A stretch of DNA of 64,000 nucleotides from CAZYSK01 sp964649415 (lineage in GTDB: Bacteria > Chloroflexota > Anaerolineae > B4-G1). Shown piece after piece: positions 7,159-13,974 of this stretch; the stretch's first letter is position 1; every line of letters begins with the position of its first letter. The notes below the pieces were generated by a model. The model ran no database searches, was not told the origin of the DNA, and saw nothing but the letters and a program-made list of their open reading frames with translations. The translations under genes were made by a program, and so were the position numbers. The stretch lies in contig CAZYSK010000001.1 in the NCBI GenBank assembly GCA_964649415.1, positions 62,001-126,000 on the forward strand, given 5' to 3'.

Positions 7159-9453
7159 CTACCTCCACTCATCGATAATTGCCGCGGCCCCAGGCAGCGG
7201 CTCCCCATTGGCGTCCCAGGCCGGCAGCCGCCGATCTGGGTCATAGAAGCCCACGGCAATGTGATAGTCGCCCCTACCCTCTGAGGCCGGCATGCTCTCG
7301 GGCAACGGTACCCGATGCTCGTCAACGATCAGATCCCCGGCGCGCCACCAATCTGTCGGCATGGCACCGCGCCGGGGGGGACCGTCCCCACTAGCCTTCA
7401 AGTTCCAGTTCTCATCCAGCAATTGCACGAACACCGTGTATTCCCCGTTCAGGGGTTTGCGCGCGCGCCACCAAAAGGTCACGCGCAGATCTGCCCCATC
7501 CGGCACGACCTCCGCTGCCTCCAGCAGAACCTCCCGCTCGGGTCCAAAGGCAGGCGCTGAATCCAGCACCACTTCTGGAGGCGGCGAGGATCGTCCCTTG
7601 GCGGGCTCGACGAGCAGGCGGGTCAACGTCAGGGATGGGTCGTTCGCCACGCCGCCAACACGCACGGGGAGAAGCTCATACTCCCCCGTCTGACCCTGCT
7701 CCCGTCCCGCAGGGCGGGACCAAAGGAGTTGCAGGTCCCACAACTGCAGTGCGGGCACATCCGCCGGCAGCCGGAGCCGGTAACGGTCCGCAATCACCTC
7801 GCCCGGTCGCCAGGCAGTCGTGGGATAGTTCCCACCGCCGGGCCAACTCCTGAAATTCACCAAGACAGCGTCATCTTGTGGCCCGGCCGACACCAATTGA
7901 AGCCACAAAGTCAGATCCTCGGTTATCGGACGCTCCGCCCGCAAATAGAGCGTGACGTCCACGGCCCCAGGCCTCAGGCCTGCCGCACCCCCAACCCGGG
8001 GAACTTCGCTGCTCACGTCGTAGCCCAACAGCGTGACCTGGTCTCCAAACGAGGCCTCCAACGGGTGGGGGATCGGGGCCTGGCCGTCTGCGTAGCGCGG
8101 TGGCAGGCTGAACAGCGGCGCCAGCATTCCGACCGGAGTGATGATCGCCAGCACGGCCATCCCGAGGATCAGTCCGCGCCACGTCACGCCGTACACTCTC
8201 GGCCCGAAGCGTCTCAGCAATGCCAGGAGTCCCGCCGCCAACAGCGGAGCGATAGCCGCGTGAGCCTGGAAGAGATAGCGGCCATCAGGGGCCCAAACCT
8301 TGGCGTTGAACCAGAACCATGCCGAGAAAACCACCAGGGCCCAGATCAACAACAGCGCGACCGCCCGCCGGACCGGGCGATCAGCCCGCCGCGTGGCGAG
8401 GATCCCGCCAAACAGCCCAAACAGGCCCAGGGTCCCATACACGGCCGGGTAGCCGAGGGGGATTCGGCAATAGCTGGACAAGGCCCAGTACGACCTCAAG
8501 AAATCAACCGTCTCTCCAGCGACGAGGTACAATGGCCATCGCCCCCGTTGGCCGCTCGCCTGAGTGATGAGGGGTACCAGGCAGAGGTCTCCGTAGCGGA
8601 CGATGTTCCCCACGTACCACCAGCCGCCGATCAGCAGCGCCAGGAGCACCACCAGGCCAACATGTCCCAGCGTGCGCACCCATTCGCCTTCGCGCCACGC
8701 CACGTCAGCCAGCGCCAGGACGGCCAGCGGAATCAGGAAGATTCCACTGACCTTGGTTAGGGAGGCCAGCCCGGTGACGACGCCCAGAGCGAGCGACCGA
8801 ACGACAGAGGGGCCCCGGCGCAGCGTGGCCACCGCCAGATACACGCCCCATGCTGACAGTGCCGCCAGCAAATTGTCGTTGGTAAGCGTGGCGGAGTGTG
8901 TCACAAAACGCGGGCTAAACCCCACCAGCGCGGCAGCCACCAGAGCGAGCACACGGCTTTGAGGGAAAGCCGCCCGGGCGGTCATGTAGACGCCGACGAC
9001 GGTAAACATAGATAGCGCAGAACCGAACACGCGCAGGACGTGTACGCCCAGCGCCGCCCCCTTGTAAGGCCACCTCTCGCGCCAAGGGTCGCGCATCCAC
9101 TGTCCCTTGCTGTACGGCTGCGTCGTATCCCCACAGGTGGACAGCGGATTGGACACAGTCAGCGTGGCGACATCGCTCATATCACCACCCAGGGCACGCA
9201 GGATGGGCGCATTCAGCAGGTAGTAGAGCGGTGCCTGACCGCCCTCCTGACAATAGCCGTACTCCTCAGCCAAGACGACATCGCGCTGATCCGGCAACCC
9301 GTTGCCCTCCGCCAGATAGCGCGCGAAGTTGAAATGGCCAGACTCATCCATAGCCTCGAAAGAAGGGATGATCAGTCCATTCGCCATGGCTAATGCGAAC
9401 GAGGTGCAAAGCAGCCAGGCCAGAGGATGGTGCCAGATGGGTTTCCCACGCAT
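7159..9453 (-). CDS. GT-C fold membrane glycosyltransferase (family 39/DUF2142-like), paralog 1
   Basis: 764 residues. Short N-terminal helix, then the GT-C acidic motif MDESGHFNFARYLAEG, about 10-12 transmembrane helices to roughly residue 460, and a C-terminal soluble part with two beta-sandwich-like units (LWLQLVSAGPQDDAVL, FVQLLDENWNLKASGDGPP). Family members use lipid-phosphate sugars as donors on the outer membrane face. The same motif pair is repeated in the three following paralogs. Stop overlaps the start region of the carbamoyltransferase. The exact sugar and acceptor cannot be told. No Shine-Dalgarno is obvious at ATG 9453. Confidence 0.82.
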   Translation of the reverse strand: MRGKPIWHHPLAWLLCTSFALAMANGLIIPSFEAMDESGHFNFARYLAEGNGLPDQRDVVLAEEYGYCQEGGQAPLYYLLNAPILRALGGDMSDVATLTVSNPLSTCGDTTQPYSKGQWMRDPWRERWPYKGAALGVHVLRVFGSALSMFTVVGVYMTARAAFPQSRVLALVAAALVGFSPRFVTHSATLTNDNLLAALSAWGVYLAVATLRRGPSVVRSLALGVVTGLASLTKVSGIFLIPLAVLALADVAWREGEWVRTLGHVGLVVLLALLIGGWWYVGNIVRYGDLCLVPLITQASGQRGRWPLYLVAGETVDFLRSYWALSSYCRIPLGYPAVYGTLGLFGLFGGILATRRADRPVRRAVALLLIWALVVFSAWFWFNAKVWAPDGRYLFQAHAAIAPLLAAGLLALLRRFGPRVYGVTWRGLILGMAVLAIITPVGMLAPLFSLPPRYADGQAPIPHPLEASFGDQVTLLGYDVSSEVPRVGGAAGLRPGAVDVTLYLRAERPITEDLTLWLQLVSAGPQDDAVLVNFRSWPGGGNYPTTAWRPGEVIADRYRLRLPADVPALQLWDLQLLWSRPAGREQGQTGEYELLPVRVGGVANDPSLTLTRLLVEPAKGRSSPPPEVVLDSAPAFGPEREVLLEAAEVVPDGADLRVTFWWRARKPLNGEYTVFVQLLDENWNLKASGDGPPRRGAMPTDWWRAGDLIVDEHRVPLPESMPASEGRGDYHIAVGFYDPDRRLPAWDANGEPLPGAAAIIDEWR

Positions 9454-9550
9454 AACGGGGCTGATTCTAGCACACCTCAGGGCCTTTGTCCAGAGGTTTG
9501 GACCTCAGGTTCTCGGCCAATGCCGGCGGGGCGCGTGGATACTTCCTCTA

Positions 9551-9584
9551 AGAAACCAGGTTTTTCGGAAAAAACCTGGTTTCT
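9551..9584. repeat. AGAAACCAGG palindrome (near-perfect 15-bp arms)
   Basis: Arms AGAAACCAGGTTTTT and AAAAAACCTGGTTTCT around a CGG loop, lying right after the stop of paralog 2. It may act as a terminator, but the same palindrome family recurs at 35045-35059 and 63274-63343, so it is a dispersed element. Confidence 0.9.
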
Positions 9585-9585
9585 A

Positions 9586-11877
9586 TCACCTGGCCTCGAT
9601 GCTCCCCAATCCAGCCAGGCTGTCAGGCTGAGGCTGCCCATCCGCTCCAAGGACTGGAAGACGGGCCAGATCGGGCCAGGCGTACATGCCGCACACCAGC
9701 CGGTATTCGCCCGGCGACGCGCTTGCCGGCACCGGCAGGTCGAACGTGTCGGTGACGACCTCGCCGGGCATCCAGAAGGAAGTGGGGTACCATCCGTTCC
9801 GGGGAGGGCGATCTACTTGCGCAACCACCTCCCCGGCGGGGTCAAGCAGATGCACGAACGCGGTGTAGTCGGCCGGCGGCGCGGCCGTGGCCTGCCAGTA
9901 TACGGTCAGGCTCAGCACCTCACCGGCGCGGATAGCTTCCGGCAGCGGTCCCCGCCCTACCAGCGCCAACGCATCCCCCAGCCCGTAGTCCAAAGGGACA
10001 GGCACAGCTACGTCCGGCAGGCTCGCCGGGCCCACGCGGACACGGGTCAGTACCAGCGGTCCATCCAGCGGCCCGCCGGCCGTGGTGACAGGCAGACGGG
10101 TCCCGGATTTGGCATCGAGCAGACCCACCTCCACCCGGTAGACCGCGGGAGCAGGCGGCGAGCCGCCCACGTGCACGCGTGTTTCGTCGCAGAAACGGTC
10201 GCCGGAGCGCCACTGGGAGGTCAAGAAACGGCCCTGGCCCGGATAGGTATGGCGGCTGGCCACCAGCCCGCCATCCACGTCCAGCAGTTGGACGAATAAC
10301 GTGTAGTCGGTGTCCGTGCGCCCGACTACCTCCCAACACGTGGTGACAGTCAGCCAGTCGCCGGGGGGGAGTGACGTCCGGTCGAGCCGGTATCCGATCA
10401 GAGATGCCAAGTCGCCCAGCCGGAAGTCAGCGGCTTCAGCGCGGGCGGCTACCTGGGCGGCCGTGAGCTGCGCGGGCCGTGCATAGGCCGGGCAGATGAC
10501 TGCGGGCGGCGCAACGGCGCTGAGGAGCAAGAGACCCGCCACCGGCACGAGAAGCAGCGGTCGCACGCTCGGGACCCATACCCACCCGCGCCACCCCTCC
10601 ACCAACAGACAGGCGATCGCTGCAAGCGCTGGAAAGAGCAATCGCCCCCAGGGAGCCAGCACCAACTGCATCCAGCGCACCTGCAGCGCCAGGATCAACA
10701 CGAGCCAGGCCCACAACAACATCCACACCGAACGCCGCCCGTTCGTAGTAAGGCACGTAGGTCCGCCGGAGTGCCGTCTGACGACCCAGCCAAGCACGGC
10801 CAGCACGCAGACTGCACGCAGCGCCGTGTATATCCAATCGGGAAAGCCCACGTTGCCCGCGCCAAACACGCCCCAGAATGAGCGCTCGACGCCACCCATC
10901 TGCGCCAAAGCCGCCCACACCGAGACAGGCTCATCCCAGGCCCACGGAGAAGTCCTGTGGACCTCGGTATTGAACGGATCACCGTACGCCAGCCAATTCC
11001 GGGCGTACCACCAGCCGCCCACCAGCGCAGCCACGCCGAACGTCAAACCCAGCACGACCAGCGTCGCCCGCCAGCTCAGCCTATCCCGCCGCGCCGTCGC
11101 CAACATCAACAGGCCCACCAACGGGATCAGCCCCAGCACGCTCAACTTGCTAAGCCCGGCCAGGCCCAACAGCACGCCCAGCGCCATCGCAAGACGCGCG
11201 CTCACACCTCTGCGTGCCGTGGCCGCCGCGCACCAGAGGACACACGCCGAGAGCGCCATCGCGGCCGCATCATTGCTCACCAGGCCGCTGGCAAAGACGA
11301 ACTGCGGCGTGCCGGCCGCCACGCCCGCCGCCAGCAGCGGCAGCCATGTCGATGTGGGCCACAGCTCTCGCCCCAGGCCCCAGGTAGCCACGACCCCCAA
11401 CGCACCGAAGAGCAGCGACACCAATCGTGTCAGCCGGACCGCCAGGACGGTGCCGCGCCAGGGGAAGTCCTCGGCCGGTGTGTGCAGCCAGGTGTTCTTG
11501 TTGTCCGGCACCGTCGGCGGCGCGGGATAGGAAAAGTGGGGATTGCGCGCCAGCAGGTCCGCGTAGTCGCCTTGGTCCGGCGCCCAGAACGTGAGCCCTG
11601 CCGCGACGGCGTAATAGAGCGGCGGCTGGCTGGTCTCTTGATGGGCAGGATGACCCTCAGACGCGCGGGCACCATCCGCCCCATAGCCCACCACCGGCGG
11701 CAGATGGCCCGTCTCCACCAGGTGGCGGACGTAGGCGTAGTGCATCGGCTCGTCTGGACCTTCGTAGATCGGCGTCGCAAGCCAGTAGACGAGACCCAGA
11801 CCACAATACACGATCAAGAGTACCAGCAACGCCGCCCGCGGGCGGATCCTGGAAAGCCATTCGTGTATTTCTCCCAT
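9586..11877 (-). CDS. GT-C fold membrane glycosyltransferase, paralog 2
   Basis: 763 residues with the same architecture as the neighbour: N-terminal helix, acidic motif YEGPDEPMHYAYVRHLVETG, about 11 transmembrane helices, then two beta-rich C-terminal modules, each with an F/VQLLD or FVHLLD signature (YTLFVQLLDVDGG, YTAFVHLLDPAGE). An in-frame repeat (10738-10785) adds RRHSGGPTCLTTNGR in a loop between helices. ATG 11877 sits inside a dispersed ACCACGGATGG repeat that also supplies an AGGGAG Shine-Dalgarno. Probably transfers a polyprenyl-linked sugar to an external acceptor. Paralogy to the genes at 7159, 13956 and 49803 is clear from the motif order. Confidence 0.83.
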   Translation of the reverse strand: MGEIHEWLSRIRPRAALLVLLIVYCGLGLVYWLATPIYEGPDEPMHYAYVRHLVETGHLPPVVGYGADGARASEGHPAHQETSQPPLYYAVAAGLTFWAPDQGDYADLLARNPHFSYPAPPTVPDNKNTWLHTPAEDFPWRGTVLAVRLTRLVSLLFGALGVVATWGLGRELWPTSTWLPLLAAGVAAGTPQFVFASGLVSNDAAAMALSACVLWCAAATARRGVSARLAMALGVLLGLAGLSKLSVLGLIPLVGLLMLATARRDRLSWRATLVVLGLTFGVAALVGGWWYARNWLAYGDPFNTEVHRTSPWAWDEPVSVWAALAQMGGVERSFWGVFGAGNVGFPDWIYTALRAVCVLAVLGWVVRRHSGGPTCLTTNGRRSVWMLLWAWLVLILALQVRWMQLVLAPWGRLLFPALAAIACLLVEGWRGWVWVPSVRPLLLVPVAGLLLLSAVAPPAVICPAYARPAQLTAAQVAARAEAADFRLGDLASLIGYRLDRTSLPPGDWLTVTTCWEVVGRTDTDYTLFVQLLDVDGGLVASRHTYPGQGRFLTSQWRSGDRFCDETRVHVGGSPPAPAVYRVEVGLLDAKSGTRLPVTTAGGPLDGPLVLTRVRVGPASLPDVAVPVPLDYGLGDALALVGRGPLPEAIRAGEVLSLTVYWQATAAPPADYTAFVHLLDPAGEVVAQVDRPPRNGWYPTSFWMPGEVVTDTFDLPVPASASPGEYRLVCGMYAWPDLARLPVLGADGQPQPDSLAGLGSIEAR
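10738..10785. repeat. dispersed repeat, C family (about 40 bp), in frame inside paralog 2
   Basis: Contains CGTTCGTAGTAAGGCACG and GTCCGCCGGAGTGCCGTC. A second copy, with the same two segments differing at a few bases, lies at 33652-33693 among R1 copies. Here it encodes a hydrophilic loop between two membrane helices. Confidence 0.8.
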
Positions 11878-11888
11878 CCGTGGTACTC
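11863..11888. repeat. ACCACGGATGG dispersed repeat carrying a start codon
   Basis: On the minus strand this reads AGGGAGTACCACGGATGG then GAGAAATAC. The same sequence with one change is at 40656-40681 inside the coding end of a small membrane protein. Here its ATG and AGGGAG serve as start and Shine-Dalgarno of paralog 2. Confidence 0.75.
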
Positions 11889-11894
11889 CCTACC

Positions 11895-13913
11895 TCATTC
11901 CAGATCGCTCTGTTCTATGGAGTAGATCTCGATCACCGGGCCGGGTCGTTCCCGTTCCCACAGGCTGACCACCGGACCGTAGATCTCACCGAAGACAAAC
12001 GAGGGCTCAACACCATCCTTCCCCGGCCAGAACACGCGTACCAATCCCGGTTCCCGCTCCAGCGCAGCGTGGAACGCCTGGCGAGTGGCGTCCATGTCAC
12101 CATCTATCAACAACAGGTTGGTGACGAAGCTGCTGGTGACGATGAAGCCAAAGCCGTTGTCCCGATACCAATCCAGGGAACGCGCCGAAAGCCCGACGCC
12201 ACCCACCTCGTCCACCTCGTAGAATTCCCTGGAGAGCGGCGGCCCGTACACCGGCCAGTCCATAGCGATCTTCGCGCCCGCCGGGATATTGGCCTCTATC
12301 CACCGCTTCGCCAGGTTCCGCGTGTCCTCTCGGGCCAGGGTTACATCGTGCCGCACGCTCCAGGCAAGCGGCTGAACGACGGCGGCCAAAGTCAGAACGA
12401 CCAGCCCCCAAATGGCCACGCGTGGGCTCCAACCCCGCTTCACACCACGAGAGCCCGCCCACGCTGCGATGGCAACCACGGTCTCTGCCCCAAACAGAGC
12501 GCAGAAAGGCACCAACGGCAGAGCATAGCGGGCGAAATAGTGGCGCGTGAGACTCATAGGCAGGAAATAGAGCAGCGGGAATGATAGAAGAACGACGCTC
12601 ATTCGATCCCGGCATCGCACGGCCATCACCGCGCGGCGGACAAGGCCGACCAGAGCCAACCCTAGCAAAACGGTGCCCAGGCCATAGTTGAGTGTCTTGA
12701 GATAGAAGAGCCAGCCGGGCACCGTATCCACGTGCCAGATCCAGAACCCCCCCGCCCGACCGGCCTCCAACTCATAGCGGGCGTAATCAAGATACAGCCC
12801 CGGCTTCAGCGCCAGTTGGAATCCCCCGACGAGCACGCCGCCCAGGAGAGACCCGATGAGCAGTGCCCAGGACGCGATTGGGAAATCGCGACTACGGGAT
12901 CCGGAGCCACCAGAGGGAAGTCCATGGCCGTCATTCCACGCCCTGGCGGTGGCAGCTACAGCCAGCGGAACGAGCACGGGCCAGACAGTCCACTTGGTGG
13001 CAATGGCGTAGCCTGCGCACGCACCGGCCACGTAGAGGAACCTTCGCCGGACGCCCGACCAACGCCCGCGTCTTCGCCGGAGCGCAAGCGCCGCGCACGT
13101 CACCGAGAAACTCGCCAGGCACGCCGCCAGCACGTCAGGGGTGGCGTAGTGGGAATCCCGCACGTGGAGAAAGGACACCGCCAGGAACAGGGCGGCCAAA
13201 GACGCGGCGGACATTGGTCCCGACCGTGTGCCCGACCGTCCGCGGTCGACGTCGGCTGCGTCTGCGGACGTCATGCCGGCAGGATGCCGGCGGTCCATTG
13301 GTCGGGCAGCCGCGGACGTCATGCCGGCAAGATGCCGGCGGTCCACTGGTCGGGCGGCAGCTCTCCCAAGCCGGTACACCGCCAGCACGTTCAACGTCCC
13401 GGCGAATCCACTGGTCAGCCGGGCCAGCAGCACCAGGAAGAAGCTTGGATGCAAGGGCCAGGCCTGCTCGCCGCCAAGCATGGGCGCAGGATGCACGGAC
13501 GGACGCGATCCCAACGCCTCCGTAACGAGCGCGCTGACCCGGCCGAAGGCCGCGCAGGCCGCATATTCACCCAGGAGAATATTGGGAAAGCCCGTCGGGT
13601 TGGGCTGGCGGCCCACGATGCCCCGTCCCATGTCCAGTGCGATGCGAACATAGGTCGGCTCATCGAAATGGTAGTCGTACGGATAGCCGAACCCGATTCC
13701 CCACAGCCGCAGTGCCAGGGCCAGGATCAGGACACCGGCCCAGGGAAGCACCGGCGGACGTAACGCCCGCGGACGCAGCCGACGTCGACGTCGACCGCGG
13801 ACGGTGCCGACCGCAGACGGTCGGAGGCAGACGGTCGGGATCAATGTCCGCGCAATCCTCCCGCCCATCTTCTTGCCCCCTGCCCCCTGGCTCTTGCTTC
13901 CTGCATCCTGCAT
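11895..13913 (-). CDS. family 39-type membrane glycosyltransferase (PMT_2-like), paralog 3
   Basis: 672 residues. The core begins near PPVLPWAGVLILALALRLWGI, followed by the acidic motif YHFDEPTYVRIALD, 10 or so transmembrane helices and a C-terminal soluble part (ANIPAGAKIAMDWPVYGPPL onward). It differs from its neighbours in lacking the FVQLLD modules. About 45 residues of R2 and GCCGGC-hairpin repeat are inserted in frame in a loop before SLAALFLAVSFLHVRDSHYATPDV. The first 45 residues are also repeat-derived: the purine-rich repeat supplies GGAGG and the ATG at 13913, followed by an R2 copy. A later start closer to the first helix is possible. Confidence 0.82.
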   Translation of the reverse strand: MQDAGSKSQGAGGKKMGGRIARTLIPTVCLRPSAVGTVRGRRRRRLRPRALRPPVLPWAGVLILALALRLWGIGFGYPYDYHFDEPTYVRIALDMGRGIVGRQPNPTGFPNILLGEYAACAAFGRVSALVTEALGSRPSVHPAPMLGGEQAWPLHPSFFLVLLARLTSGFAGTLNVLAVYRLGRAAARPVDRRHLAGMTSAAARPMDRRHPAGMTSADAADVDRGRSGTRSGPMSAASLAALFLAVSFLHVRDSHYATPDVLAACLASFSVTCAALALRRRRGRWSGVRRRFLYVAGACAGYAIATKWTVWPVLVPLAVAATARAWNDGHGLPSGGSGSRSRDFPIASWALLIGSLLGGVLVGGFQLALKPGLYLDYARYELEAGRAGGFWIWHVDTVPGWLFYLKTLNYGLGTVLLGLALVGLVRRAVMAVRCRDRMSVVLLSFPLLYFLPMSLTRHYFARYALPLVPFCALFGAETVVAIAAWAGSRGVKRGWSPRVAIWGLVVLTLAAVVQPLAWSVRHDVTLAREDTRNLAKRWIEANIPAGAKIAMDWPVYGPPLSREFYEVDEVGGVGLSARSLDWYRDNGFGFIVTSSFVTNLLLIDGDMDATRQAFHAALEREPGLVRVFWPGKDGVEPSFVFGEIYGPVVSLWERERPGPVIEIYSIEQSDLE
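13207..13355. repeat. R2 element plus two GCCGGC hairpin repeats, in frame inside paralog 3
   Basis: R2-type sequence (CCGACCGTCCGCGGTCGACG, TGCGTCTGCGGAC) followed by two copies of a unit with ATGCCGGCAGGATGCCGGCG (hairpin GCCGGC-GCCGGC) and GGTCCATTGGTCGGGC. The gene is read antisense to R2 here. The insert encodes two RPVDRRHLAGMTSAA-like segments plus DAADVDRGRSG. Confidence 0.88.
13769..13852 (-). repeat. R2 long-form element at the 5' end of paralog 3
   Basis: GGACGCAGCCGACGTCGACG, CGACCGCGGACGGTGCCGAC and CGCAGACGGTCGG, ending TCAATGTCCGC. It encodes an Arg-rich N-terminal segment of paralog 3 if the upstream ATG is used. Confidence 0.82.
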
Positions 13914-13974
13914 CTTGCCTCCTGCTTCACAGGGAAGGGCGCGGTGACCGCGCCCCTACCGCTGGGAGACGCGT
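13901..13974. repeat. composite repeat: CTGCATC heptamers plus GGGCGCGGT/ACCGCGCCC hairpin
   Basis: CTGCATCCTGCATCTTGC, then CTTCACAGGGA, then the hairpin GGGCGCGGTGACCGCGCCCC and a GGGAGACGCG end. A second copy in the opposite orientation is at 21579-21651 with the parts in the same order. The CTAC of the hairpin edge provides the TAG stop of paralog 4, and the heptamers provide the Shine-Dalgarno and ATG of paralog 3. Confidence 0.85.

Noticed and set aside
7729..8760. 343-codon open frame on the plus strand inside the first glycosyltransferase gene
   Set aside because: Antisense shadow of a clearly family-matching minus-strand gene. High GC keeps many antisense frames open.
10496..11530. 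344-codon plus-strand frame inside paralog 2
   Set aside because: Ser/Thr/Arg/Pro-rich shadow; the minus-strand GT-C gene is certain.
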